Positions 24,524 through 39,500 of a DNA stretch of 64,000 nucleotides are shown here, piece after piece. The translations under genes were made by a program, and so were the position numbers. This stretch comes from Corbicula japonica. Taxonomy: Eukaryota; Mollusca; Bivalvia; Venerida; Cyrenidae. The notes beneath the pieces are model-generated. The model worked only from the letters and a program-made list of their open reading frames with translations, was not told where the DNA came from and did no database searches. The DNA lies in contig JAZAYU010000034.1 in NCBI GenBank assembly GCA_038501625.1, positions 5,616,467-5,680,466 on the forward strand. The letters run 5' to 3'. Every line of letters begins with the position of its first letter. Within the stretch, counting starts at the first letter, position 1.

Positions 24524-27500
24524 CTGTAAATATAAGCAGTACTATATATACCTTACTCAACAAAAATAAAAACTATCCACTTTCCTTTCTTAAATTTTGT
24601 AAAATTTGAAAATGAAAAACTGAAAATTCTATATGTGAACAAATTTGCATTTCTGTTACCATTGCAAAGGGATCAAGTGTTCTTGAAAATCTACAGCCAT
24701 AGCTAAGTTATCTTTCCCTTTGTTATAATTAGGGTTTCAGGAAATGGTCAGTGATTTTTAAAGTTTTCACATGTATTTCAATTAATTCAATTTTCTCTAC
24801 CCGCTTGTGATCAACAAAACATTAATTAATAAAACAATTAGTCCCTGATAACAACGCTGAAATACCAACCATTTCCAATTACCTCTCTTTAACCCTTTCC
24901 TTGATATATACGCATTTTTACGCGTGTGCGACCAGTGTTGATCCAGATCAGCCGGCACATCCGTGCCATCTGATCAGGATCTGCACTGGTCACATTTTGG
25001 TGAGAAATAACCTAATGAATCAAAAAGCGAACAGTTTAGATCCTGATCAGACGGCACGGCTGTGCCGGCTGATCTGGATCTAAACTGTTCGCCCTAGCAA
25101 TAAAGGTGTGTCTGTACAGGAAAGGGTTAAATTATATATGTAGTGTTTTGTAATCCATTACTTATCATTCTTTGACTGACAGTTGCTCAGTTCTTGGGTG
25201 TGGAAAATTTTGTTCATGAACAATATTAAACTTAAAAATAACTGAGATTAACTAACAAAAAACCATTCAAAGCATACATGATTAAATGAAAACATGTAAA
25301 TGAGAATATAAGCATAAAAAGTGGATAGTTTTTATTTTTGGTTCAGTATATTTCACCAACATAACCCTTATGTCACTTGCATTTGTTTCCTTACAGCCAT
25401 CATGCAATAATAACAAACTCTTTTATTCACCCACAAAGTACATTACTCTCCCAATTATTTTAACAAATCCATGCCATCTAATCAGGATCTGAACAGTCCA
25501 CTTTTATGTTTATTAGGGTATTTCTGACCAAGAAGCGACCTGTGCAGATCTACACTGGTCCCAAATGCATTAAAACGCATACATATAGAGCAAAGGACTA
25601 AGTAACAGGGCTGAAGATTACAAAGCTGAGATTGGAAACCAGTCTCAAATCTCAAGCATGTGATTGGCTGAAATGGCGACTGGTTTCCATGCTCAGTTTT
25701 AATACATTGGGCACAGATTTTACAAACCTGTCTCATGGCAGTGAGGAAGCCCTGAGCGTTGAAGAAGCCAGTCATCCAGAAACAGTTGGGTCGTCCCTCA
25801 AAACACCATGTCTGGAACTGAGTGTTCCTGTCAATCAGCTCAGTGAACCAGAAACCTAGCGTGCTCGAGTCCCAGGAAATCTGCAACAACAAGTGTGATA
25901 TTTAACCCTTTCCTCCATATTTACGCTTTTTTACGCATGTGCGACCAGTGTAGATCCAGATCAGCAGGCACATCCATGCCGTCTGATCAGGATCTGCACT
26001 GGTTGCATTTTTGTCAAAAATAACCTAAAACATAAAAAAGCGAACAGTTTAGATCCTGATCAGACGGCATGAAAAAAGCTTACATAAATTTAATGATAAA
26101 TAATATCTGGAAAGCTTTGAAAAATCTTTATTGAAATCTTTTTTTTTTTCTGAAACATTAGAAAACCTAGATAGATTTACTGTTCTATTATTTTATAAAT
26201 TTGGCAATTTAAAAAATTAGTCAGTCCTTTTATACAAATAATAATTAATATTAATATCAATAAAAGCCACCATGAACAAGAAAATGGACTGATTCATATT
26301 GATAGGCAAGTTCATAATATTAATTCAGTGCTTAATGATTTAGCACATTAGTAAGCAACAGATTATCTTAATAGAGCAGTCGTCGGGATTGTTTGCCTCA
26401 CCTTAGCCCAGATTTTGGGGATCCTAGCATCATACATGCTATCAAGAGCATCTCTCAAATTCTCGCTCATGATGATTGTACCGTCAATAGCCAACTTCAA
26501 GTCATTCAGCGTCGACCTCACAGTCGAAATCACCTTCTGCATTCGGTCAATTTCTTGACGGAGGAAAATGTTCATCGGTTGTAATGGACCCATCTTCTGC
26601 AGTCTCTGTTTCACTTCAAAGTCCACATAGTCATTTGGAAGCTTCTCCAACATGTCATCACAGATGCGTGTGACAATGGACTCGCGGGTCTCTCCTGTGC
26701 CGCCACTGCTGTCCTTTGGTTGGATGCTTAGCACAGTGTCCAGAATAACCTTGGCTGTCTTGCTGGAGTATCTGTTGAACAAAAGATTTTAATGGATTTA
26801 GAACATGCAAGTTATCCAGAAAAAGGGTTTGTTTTGTTTGGGGCAGTCTTATGGAAGTTGATAATTTTCAACTTTCTGGCCAAATTCCCATGAAAATTAA
26901 ATATTGCTCCCCAAAAAAGGGTTTCATGCGACCCTACTGAACCCCCCCCCCCCCCCCCCTCCACGAATCTGCTCATTAAAAAAAAAATGCTGGAGGTAAA
27001 GATTGGAAGAACAATGTTCTGTATAAAATCACGGCTCTACCAATACAAAAATACTTATCATATGACCTATTTTAAAAAAAAATTCCCTGCAGGGTTGAAC
27101 AAAAACTTACGTAATATCAGCATTAGGATGTAGTCCAAAGACTTCGGTTGTATCTGTGTTGTTGAGAGCATTAATGAATTCCATGTACTCCGTGAGTTTG
27201 GTACACTTGGGGATCACGTAGCCCTTGTAGAAGTTGAAGTTGGGGCTAAACATGGGATCTCCAAACCACACCTTGCAGAATGTGTTCAGCAGGCGCTTGT
27301 CAAAGTCATCTGTTACACGACCTCCATACTGGATCTCACCAAACATGTAGCGTACACATGTCCAGTTTACACCCTTCAAATAAAAGCACACCAGTGAAAC
27401 ATCAAAAATACCTGTAGACAGTTGTTTGAAAAGTTTCACATCCTAATAATTTATACTTTGGTTATGTACCTGTTAACTGGCATATAAATTTTGTTTACAC

Positions 27501-30500
27501 CACATTGTCAATAAATCATAAATGCACTTTATATAAGCAACTTAAATTGTAACGTGAAAAAGTGGCTGCTGAAGACAAGTAGCTGTTTAAGACAGTAAAA
27601 AATAAGAACAAAATGTCAGTTTAGGTCATATTCAAACTAGATGTTTAAGAGAGGTGGTTGCTATTCGCAGGTGGCTGCTAAGACAGGTTTCACTTTCCAG
27701 GTTTCAAATAGTACAAAATGATAAAAAGAAGCATTGAAAATGTGGTTTTTATTATAGAGGTGGTCTTAATGAGTGCCTTTACAGGCCTGAAGGTTATAAA
27801 GCTGAGATTGGAAACCAGTCTCAAATCTCAAGCATCTGATTGGCTGAAATGGCGACCAGTCGCCATTTCAGCCAATCAGATGCTTGAGATTTGAGACTGG
27901 TTTCCATGCTCAGTTTTATAACCTCGGGCACTGTATAAAGCCAACATAATTGAAAGTTTGCGTAAAACTTGGAGTGAGTAAAATCAACAACCATAGTAAC
28001 AAGTGTCTATTTCAGCCAGATGCTTGAGATCTGAGACTGGTCTCCAGTTTTAGTTTTATGATCTTGGGCATAGTATAAAACAATACCTTCTTCAGATCCA
28101 TGTCATCTAAGTGATTCTGCACAAACTGTACACTAGCATTGAAATCTGATGCATTGAACTCATAGGGTATGTTCCATCCGAGCGGACCAAACTTCCTGCG
28201 CTCCTGCACGACAGTATGCATGAATGCAACACCATACAGCATAGGTTTCCATTGTGGCATGTTGGAGATATCGAGGAAATCTTGAGACATTCCGGCGTAG
28301 GATCTCTTTAAACCAGCCTTGATACCTTGTGGAGGTTCATTGGTGAATTTGATGGACATCTGAAAACAATTATCACCTCAGTTAAATTGTTATTTATCCT
28401 TGACAACGAGATGCCCTGAATTGCCAGATGACAATGAATAACATACATGGAATACTGCAAATCCTTTTTATTTATGTGATAACATTTTTCATGAAATTTT
28501 GTTGGTCATTTAATAAATTTAAATTTATATGGAAATGTGGTTTCAGAAAATGAAAAGCCTGCAATTGTAAGACTATTCTTCATATTAATTTTAATACACA
28601 ACAAAAGACTTTGGACAATCCATTAAAATGATAATCTGAAAATATTGAGTACAATTATGCAATTTAAGATAATACATGTTGTAAAGCAATTATAACAGTA
28701 CAGGAGTTTATAAATTTCATAAAATATGAAGAGAAATGTTAAAATTAATTTAACAATGTCATTTTTGTCATTGAATAAAGCTGGAATGACTTTCCATAAT
28801 CTGGAGTTCGAACTTTCTGGAAATCATGGCTGACTTGGAATATGGGCCAATAAGTTACCTGTAAGAAGCTGATGGGGAACTTGAGATGTTCCTCCGTAGT
28901 GATCCAGAGTCGGAACTCTTCATGTATCTGTTCCGTCTCCACGAGTACGTCCAGACTTTCCAGAACATAGTCCAAGCTCAAGTGACAGTTCTGTAGTAAC
29001 AACCAACCACCATTCTGTACACTCTGTGACAGCAGACGGCGGGCGTGCACTTCCTGACCTTGACCCATTGAGATGGCTCTGATTTCTGGAAAGTCACATT
29101 ATACAGTTGTAAATCAGTGTTGTTTTTACGGAAATTAATCATATTTAATAAACATTTCAGATTCCAAAATGAATTCCATACTAAACACTTTTGAACCATT
29201 ATACAGATGGGCATTTTGTAATAAACCAATAGATATTACAGTTTGATGCTAAAACAACTTTCTTTTCAATAATATTTAAATCTCCTGATCTATGAGAGTA
29301 ATTTTTTTATCTATTATACAGAAAATAAAATAATTTACCAATCTTGTGTTTCTTAGCAAGGGCTTCGATGTTGTTGGTTGGATCAGATCCTAGTGACAGC
29401 AGACACACCATCGGGGATCGCGTTGTGCTCTCGTACCACATCTTCTCTAGATCCAGGATCACACCTTCTGCGTATTTCTCACCCAGTGTGTCTGCAATAT
29501 ACTTCCTGGCCTGTGGAAGAGTACGATCTGGACACCAGGATCGAACCAGCAGCAGACGACGGAACACGTCCAGGGAGTTGTTGTAGCCGTCGGGAATGAC
29601 TTCCTCCTCAGGTGCATCCTTGTCAAACCACTGCTTCCATTGCTTCTCATTACGTTGTACCTGTAAAATAACAACTACACTGCTATATTTCAGTTCATCC
29701 CTTCAAAACTGCACATTTATACATCTTGGACCCCAAGTTACAGAAATGTTTTCAGTGCTTTCTCAGATTCCATGGGGATTAATATAGGCGAAATGTTTAA
29801 CACTTTACTACATGGCATTGGTGAACAGTGTAGATCAGCAGGCACATCTAAGGATCTACACTGTTTGATTTTGATTTCTTAGGTTATTTGTTACCAAGAA
29901 GCAACAGTGTAGATACTGATCAGAAGGCACAGATCTATGTGCTGGCTGATCTGGGTCGGAACAGTTCACACAGTGCTTGAAAAAGTCATCGTGCACTCCC
30001 TGTGTATAATTCACATGCTATAACATATTTGCAAGATTATGAATGAGAAATCAATTCCTTTGCATCTACGAAAAATGAGGCTGCCACTTCTCAAAATGAG
30101 GTCGGGAACAAAAAAAATAGTAAAATGGATAAAAATCTGGTATGAAAGGAAAGAGTATCCATTACATATGGTCAGTTTAAAATGGAAAAATCTGGACCTT
30201 GCAAAACAGTTTCTGACTCTAAATCAGCAAAGCCTAGTTACCATGGTGAACCAAAGCAGATCCCTCAGGCGCGATTATCCATCCGTGTCTAAAACATGTA
30301 GAATTATTTATGATGTACATCTTACTTGTTCAATAATCCCTGAGAACTGATGGAGGTTTCCAAGTTCTACCAAGTTGAGCCAGGTCAAGTCTAAAATCCA
30401 CTTGTGGGGTTTGGGTTGTACCACGTTTAGATCAAGAGAGGCGCCACCTATAAGAAAGTTGATATTCTGAGTTAGTAAGCTGCAGCAGACACCGAAATCA

Positions 30501-33500
30501 ATAATGATAGTAAAATAGTAAAAATGTCATTTATCTCCATGAAGCATATCCCTAATTGTGTTAGTATATACATGTATTATTGAAATGCTACCATGTTTTG
30601 AAGAGATGAACTTGCAGAAGGAAAAAGACTGTTAATAGAAAACTCCTTATCAACTATTAACATGAATTATCATACGATAGTAATGCCTTCTCTGTGAACT
30701 ATTTACCATAGTGTTTTCCTCAGTGTTTTGATCTTTTAAGAAAACAGTTTGATTGTCAGAGTTTGGCATTAACTTTGACATTAACCCTGCTCATAGTCAA
30801 ATATTTTAATGCAAATTCAGAGTAGAATACCTTTGATGAGAGTAAGGAACTCCTCATGTTTGACCTTGCCAGCAGCCATGTCAATCTTCAAGGCCAGTAG
30901 CAAGGTGAAGGTCATCTTGTCCTTCTCGTACAGACCACGAACAGCGTACTTAAACACCTCGTACGTCATGAACTCAATAATATTGGTGATACGCTTCTGG
31001 GTAATTGGTGATTTGGTTGACCTGGAATTATACAGGTGATCACAATTAGGTTTACTTGTTTCTGTATAGAGTTTTTTTTTCTTTGCTTCAATGTTAAATT
31101 CTAGAATGGAAAGCAAACTATTTCAGCTATGTTTATAACAAAAGAATGGAAGAAAGAAAAAAGCAAATAATCATCTGCAGTCCTGAACTCCATTGGGAAA
31201 TGGAAAAAGGGAGACTTTAACTAGCCTTGGAGATTTCAAATTTTAAGTATAAAACACAACTGAAGAAATTTACTATAATTAGTTTAATAATTGAACCCTT
31301 TCTAAAAATAAACCAGCATAGCTCATGCCACATAGACCCAGACATGCCTGCACTTGTTGTCACCGTAGTGCAGTAACGGTAAAAGTACCATTGAAATATG
31401 AAGGAGATATACCGTTAGCGCACTAAGACGATGATGTGTGCAGTCTGATCAGGGTCTACACGGTTTGTAATACCGTAAATTAATTCTGTTATAACACTTT
31501 ATACGAACAATGAACGAACTGGTTCAAATTGGAATAAAAACTTCAGAATTCCATTAACTGTTTACTCAGTTGGATAAAGCTGTTACACATGGGTGAAGAG
31601 TGTAGATCGAGATCAGTGGCACAGACATGCAGGCTGATCTGGATCTATAATTTTTGTCCATGCAATATAACCCATATAAATACTAGAATGTTGTGTTCCG
31701 CGGAACACATGTGTCGCCTGCATGGAAAAAGTTGAAATGTGGGCCTATTTTTAATCATATATAATAAAAATATTTTATTTAAGTTGATTTCAATACTAGA
31801 CCACAGAACACATGTGTCATCTAAATTGCATTTAAAAGGGGAATAACTATAATAATGGTGAAACCCAAGTTATCATCTTCAAAAATTGGTTTGTGCACGC
31901 AGAGTTTTTCAAAGTATTAAGTGAATTGAACAAGTACTTTCCATTTTACAGGCAACACTAAGTTTCATGTGAAAGTTGCATTTGAAAGGGACATAACTCA
32001 AAAAATATTCAAACAGGAGTTATAATTTTTGTAGTTGTCGATCGCACTGTTCATGTTGATGATACAATCCAAGTATTCAATGAATAGGGCAAGTACTTTC
32101 AAATTATACGCAACATTAAGTTTCATGTGAAATTTTCATTTGAAAAAAAAAAGTCAAACAGGAGTTATGATTCTTGTTGTTACCCATGTTGTTGTTCATG
32201 AAGATGATATATTCGATGAGTGAATAGGACAAGTACTTTAAAAGTTATAGGCAACATTAAGTTTCATGTTAAAGTTGTATATTAAAGGAACACAACTCAT
32301 AAAATAGTCCAGCAGGAGTTATCATTCTTGTTCTTCATAATGACGCTCTTCATGAAGATGATTTATTTCGAATATCAAGTGAATTTTCAAAGTTAAAGTC
32401 AACATTAAGTTTCATGTCAAAGTTGAATTTGGAAGGGACATAACTCAAAGTATAATCAAACAGGAGTTATGATTCTTTTTGTTACCAATGTTGTTGATCA
32501 TGCTGATAATGTATTCCAAGTATGAAGTGAATAGGACAAGTACTTTCAAAGTTATAGGCAACATTAAGTTTCATGTTAAAGTTGCATTTGAAAGGGGCAT
32601 AACTCCAAAATATTGAAACTGGTGTTATCATTCTTGTCGTCACAGATGGCGTTGTTCATGCTGATGATATATTCCAAGTATGAAGTGAATAGGACAAGTA
32701 CTTTCAAAGTTAAGGCAACATTAAGTTTCAGGTTAAAGTTGCATTTGAAAGGGGCATAACTCAAAAAATATTGAAACTGGAGTTATCATTCTTGTTGTCG
32801 TAGATGGCATTGTTCATGCTGATGATATATTCCAAGTATGAATTCAATAGAACAAGTATAATCAAAGTTATAGGCAACATTAAGTTTCCGGTTAAAGTTG
32901 CATTTGAAAGGGGCATAACTCAAAAAATATTGAAACTGGAGTTATCATTCTTGTCGTCACAGATGGCATTGTTCATGCTGATGATATATTCCAAGTACAA
33001 AGTGAATAGGACAAGTACTTTCAAAGTTATAGGCAACATTAAGTTTCAGATTAAAGTTGCATTTGAAAGGGGCATAACTCAAAAAATATTGAAACTGGAG
33101 TTATCATTCTTGTCGTCACAGATGGCATTGTTGATGCTGATGATATATTCCAAGTATGAAGTGAATAGGACAAGCACTTTCAAAGTTATAGGCAACATTA
33201 ACTTTCAGATAAAAGTTGCATTTGAAAGAGGCATAACTCAAAAAATATTGAAACTGGAGTTATCATTCTTCTCGTCACAGATGGCATTGTTCATGCTGAT
33301 GACATATCCCTAGTATGAAGTGAATAGGACAAGTACTTTGAAAGTTATAGGCAACATTAAGTTTCAGATTAAAGTTGCATTTCAAAGGGGCATAACTCAA
33401 AAAATATTGAAACTGGAGTTATCATTCTTGTCGTCACAGATGGCTTTGTTGATGCTGATGATATATTCCAAGTACAAAGTGAATAGGACAAGTACTTTCA

Positions 33501-36500
33501 AAGTTATAGGCAACATTAAGTTTCAGATTAAAGTTGCATTAGAAAGGGGCATAACTAAAAAAATATTGAAACTGGAGTTATCATTCTTCTCGTCACAGAT
33601 GGCATTGTTCATGCTGATGATATATTCCAAGTATGAAGTGAATAGGACAAGTACTTTCAAAGTTATAGGCAACATTAAGTTTCAGATTAAAGTTGCACTT
33701 GAAAGGGGCATAACTCAAAAAATATTGAAACTGGAGTTATCATTCTTGTCGTCACAGATGGCATTGCTCATGCTGATGATATATTCCAAGTATGAAGTGA
33801 ATAGGTCAAGTTCTTTCAAAGTTATAGGCAACATTAAGTTTCAGATTAAAGTTGGGGGACTACCGGATGACGCCGCCGCCGCCGGACAATAGCATCCCTA
33901 TGTGTCTACCTGCTATCGCAGGCGACACAAAAACTGTGTGAGCATTTTAGGGTTTTATATGACTCTACCTAGGTTATGTAGTAAAACAAACACAAGTTAG
34001 ATCCCAGATAAGTTACCTTGCCATGGAAAGATCAAACAATCCGAGGAACTGTTTGAGTGATGTCTGGTACATACAGTTCACCATACTCATCTCCGTAATC
34101 AGGAAATACAGAATACTGCCACGTGTTGCGACGGGACGGAACTCCTCACGAGCCAACGTGATCTTGGACTGTGTCTCGTCAGCAGTCTGCAGCTTCTGCT
34201 GGACATCCTGTGAGGTCGCCTTTGTTGTACGGAGCACATTGATAAGGTCCTCGTCATCCACTAGGGAACCCTGGGTACTCGTCAGACGGAAGAGAAGATT
34301 GTCCTCAAGTTCCTTCATCTTCTTCTTGTTGGCGGTGACGTCTTCCATCAGTTTCACTCTCTCCGATTCCAACTCCTATAAGCAATCAAGAGAACCAATG
34401 AAATCTTTAGATCTTTACAATACATGTACATCAACCCTTTTCTCCTTGGAATGTGGCTATTATCCCAAGGCAAAAAGTGTAGATCCAGATCGGCTGGCAC
34501 ATGTGTGGTGTCTGATTAAGATCTACACTGTTTGCTTTTAGATTTATTATGTTATTTCTGAAAAACAGGTGAAATCTGATCTGGATATTCACTGGTCGCA
34601 CATGCGACAAAACCTTTTTTTATGGAGTACATGGTTAAATACATAGATGTACAATTTTATTATTGGCAGTGGTTTTGAACTGTAGATTAATCTACATATG
34701 ACGTCAACAAAATCTAGAACCCAACAAATAATCTTAAGAATTGCATCATTTTGTCAGGTAGGTGTCGAGTTATCTTGTATGACCAATTCTGAAATATGTT
34801 AGAATTATGAGGTACATAATAAACTCAGACTTTGTATCTATATTTGTGCTAGATACATAGTACAGGACTGGTGCCATCATTAAGAAATGATACAAAATGG
34901 TACAATTGCTTTTGTTTGGAATACTGAGTTTTACTTTAATTTCAACTTACAGCTTTCTCCGTGAGGATGACACGGCCTAGCAGCTGATCCTCCAGACCTT
35001 TCATGGTGACAGCAAAGTCAATCAAAGATGTCCTGGCATAAATCTCTGGCGTGTACGCTGGGTTGGACAGCTTTGTAGTGATAAACAGGAAAAATCCCTT
35101 CATGAGGTCACATTCCTTGTCTCCGACCTTGACCTTCAAGGTTGACCCGACCTTGATAAAGTTTTTCTCCAGAATGTTGTCAAGGGCAGGGTCTAATTCT
35201 TCACCGATGTCTTCAATCATGAGCGGCCGTCCAAGTGACATAGCATCCTCCAAATGTTGACGGAAATATTTGTGGTTCAGTGCCGTCAGCTACAGGCAAA
35301 ATATCATAAAGAAATGTCAATTCTTCAAAATTAATTTATCTTTACACAATATATGGTCTATGTAAAGTTATTATAACCTGTGAATCATAATTGTATTTAG
35401 AGGTCTGTAAACTTTCCTTACAGCAATTCCAAAACATAAATATTAATTTGACTGCCATTGCATTGTGGACCATATTGTTATTGTTATAACAATAAGGGTA
35501 TACTATGATCATAGCTTTAACCTCAACACTGAGCATATGAAAATAACCATGACTATACATAACAGAATAATGTTTAAACACAACTCAAGATAATATTTCT
35601 GCAAGAAGGAACATGAATCATTTGCAAAAGCATTAAGAATTGACAACTGTGCAATCGTGGAGTATATAAAATTGTGTACCTGTAACTCATTGTGTTGCTC
35701 CCTGGACTTGATCCAGTTCTTGCCCTGACCCTGGGGGTCTATCAGGAGAGGGTAACGAGATGCCTTCGTCACAATGATACCATTCTGTGTTGACAGTTCA
35801 TCATTTGGCAGCCCTTGCAAATTCCATTCAGCAATCTATAAAAAGAATAAAAATAGATTCAGCTAAAAACATACCAGTAAGCAAAAAATTCAATCTGGCT
35901 GCAGGTTTGAACCCAAACAAACTGAATTACATCTCAGCAAGGAATTTTATTGACTTTCAGCAACATTTTTTCTGATGATTTTCAAAGAAAGAAAGTTTAT
36001 TCATTATTCAATTTGCTTACTTTTCTTTGCATATTACTGACTAGCTCTTACTCAGGAATGATGGGGAATTTATTGCTTTAATTCTGATATTGGAATTGAG
36101 GATAAATGCCTTTATGTGTTTGAATTTGTGCCATGTCTTTGGTACTGCAGTGAAGAGTAAATGCCTTACCATATTATGATCCATCAGAATGTTGATAATA
36201 AAGTGATTGACAATAAATGTCTTATGGTGTTTGAAATGACCAGCATTCTGTGGTATTTTGGATGAGGTTTATATCAACAAACATGTTGACGGTACAGTGG
36301 TTAACACTTTCCTCAATGAATACTCATTTAATGCATGTGCAACCAGTGTAGATCCAGATCAGTCGGCACATCCGTGCTGTCTGATGAGGATCTGCACTGG
36401 TCGCACACGCAATAAAGTAGTGTCTATGGAGGAAAGGGTTAATGGTAAATGTCTTACCATGTTAGAATCGACGAGCATGTCGATGGTATTAAGGTTGAGG

Positions 36501-39500
36501 GTAAATGTCTTACTGTGTTAGGATCGACGAGCATGACGACGGTATTAAGGATGAGGGTAAATGTCCTGTAGTGTTAGTATCGAGGAGCATGACGATGGTA
36601 TTTAGGTTGAGGGTAAATGTCTTACCGTGTTAGGATCGACGAGCATGTCGATGGTATTAAGGTTGAGGGTAAATGGTATTTTCCTTGTCTTCAACTCTTT
36701 AAACCAGTTCTTGAACAGGATGGCACGGAAATCCTGGTTGAATGGTCCACAGTAGGACAAGAAAGCAGTGCACACAAGCACATCACCGACAAGTCTGTAA
36801 AAGTTAATAGAACAAATTTAATATAACATCATTAGTTTTTTTTTAAATCATGTGCATGTCTGTATTAGTATAACTGAGTATCATTTTATGAAAAAGTTAT
36901 TTTGTTACATTATTACTGTAACTTAGGTTTTATAAATCTGTAATAGTATAGATTAGAGCTAAGGAAGAGAAAAATACTAGTAGCAGAGAAAATTGAAAAG
37001 TAAAAATCAACATTGATTTAAGTTTACATCACGATGGATTTAAGTTAACATAAAGATGCTTGCTTGGAAGGTGAAAGCAAGTTTTTATAAGGCTTATATT
37101 TGAAATTTCTTGTTTTCGCAGCTGGTGAAATGTCTGGTCTTGGTAAAAATATTTCAAAATTGGAAAGAAAGGTGACAAGTATTTGATGTGTGACATGGCA
37201 AAATTATCTCCCTTATAATTGTTATTGGTGATTTTGGTATTTATGTGAAAAACAATTTAACTATTACACACATGCTTTGCACAGCTCAGTTGAATTGATT
37301 TGTGATTTAAAGAAGTGATGCCCAAACATAAAAAGACATAAAATCAATCAACAAAATTAAAATTGATTTTGAAATAGTCTATTTTGAGCAGCATGACCTA
37401 AATTGAACAAAAAGCCAGTATATTAAAAAAGGGGAAAAATACCTGTTTGGTTTTAACCCTTCACTCTATAGATACACCTTTGTTGCATGGGCAAAAAGTG
37501 TAGATCCAGATCAGCCAGCACATCCTTGCCAGCTGATCTGGATCTACACTGTTCACCCAGTCATAAAGGCATATATTTGGTGTAAAGGGTTAAGGCTGAT
37601 ATACATGCATACATCTGAGAAATGCCCACTGTTCATGAAAAAAGGACCTCATTTTCATTAAAACTAGATTGGTGTTCAGTTGAACACTTGTGTCGCCCTC
37701 CGGTGCAATGATGGAATAAAAGAGCAAGTACAAAAAGGGCATAACTCCATCAAATGTGACCTTGACCTATAGAATTTGGCATCACAAGTTGTGCATTGTC
37801 ATAAGCAATATAATTTGAACGTTTCATTAAGAAATATTGAGAGATGGCGAAGTTGTAGCCAACGTTTAGTTTTCGTGTCAAAATCCAAGTACAAAGCGGG
37901 GCATAACTCCATTAAATGTGATCTTGACTCCAGAGCTAGTCATCATTACGAGCGTGTTGTCATAAGCAAAATTATTAGAAAGTTTCATGAAGAAATATTA
38001 AGAAATGGCGAAGTTATAGCCAACGTTAAGTTTTCGTGACGGATGGACCAACAGACGGACAGACAAAGCGATCTCTCTGTATCACCTTTTCTTCTAAAGG
38101 GCAACACAAAAACTAAAACAGGTCTGTTGTTGTTGTATCAATACTGAAGCATAAATATGAAGCACCTAATTCTACTTGCCGACTACAGTTTCTATGACAA
38201 ATTTTGGTGCTAAGACAGGTCATTTACAGTACCGTCCATCAGTCAGGCTTCACGGGTGATAAAAATATTGCTTCCTAATTAATTCAATTAATTCAAAAAA
38301 TTAAAATAAATTTAATACTTGTTTAATTTAAATTAATTTAATTGTGGAAAAAACAACAATAACAAACAACATCACCAGTTTTATCACAACAGCCTTTTTA
38401 ATCTCTGGTACCTGACCAGATTTCAAACCCAACTTATAGATAAACAAGATTTGTTGTAATAAACACACATAGTAGAATCACAATGCATTTTTAGCTTAGA
38501 TAATCTTTGAAAAAAGTGAATAAGTAACATTTTCAAGATGCTTATAATAAATGTAAAAGTGATCCATCTTTCAGCATGAAATAAAACATGTTGATTTCTG
38601 AAAATTCACCTCTGTGCACGACTGAAAACAAACATTAATTCTTTGAATTTTTTCACACTGGCTAGGATTTAAACAAATTTTCTATTGATGCCCCTAAAAC
38701 TGTTGTTGTCAAAAATGTATTACAGGTACCATTATTTGATCCACTATTTTGTTAAGAAAAGAATATCTTCATATTTATTCTGTAAGTACTCTATTTTGTA
38801 CTTATTCCATAGGTACTCTATTTTATACTTATTTCGTAAGCACTGTATTTCGTATCTATTCTCTAAGAATTATATTTCAAACTTTGTTATTACTATACTT
38901 CGTACTTATTCTGTAATCACACTTTTTCTTACTTATTCTTTAGGCGCTATATTATGTACTTTATTTTGTACATTTTTTGCAGACACTTTATTTTGTACTT
39001 ACTCTTTAGGTTCTCTATTTTGTACATATTCTGTTATCACTTTTATATACTACATGTAATTATGTAGGCACTTTTTCATAATGTTCTTTAAGCCCTACTT
39101 TGTACTTATTCTTTAAGTAACTCTGATTCGTGTATAAATGCACAAAAATATATCACAATAATCAACATCAGCTCACACAGGATGGGGTAACAATACGTTC
39201 ACATAGGTAACAATACATTCACATGACTGGTGCAGTGTATGGTACCTATCAAAGGCAGTAAACACTTCAGGAGTCGGCATAGGTTTGTCATTATTCTCTT
39301 TTCTGTGACAACAAGTGAAGTTTGAATTATTTAATTAAAACAGATAGTATTGTTGTTGTTGTGATGGTATGATATTTTTACTTAACAACATAAGTTACAA
39401 ACATCTAAAGCTTGTTTAAAATAATATTCATTTAGTTTTGAGTTGAACAGTAATTTGATATTGTTTATCATAAAATATGAAGCATGATAAAAATAGTAGA

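Noticed and set aside
32804..33892. Two repeat-containing ORFs of 169 and 190 codons
   Set aside because: The 159-bp tandem unit is a multiple of three; the ORFs are by-products of the pearl-like core array, with a frame break between them.
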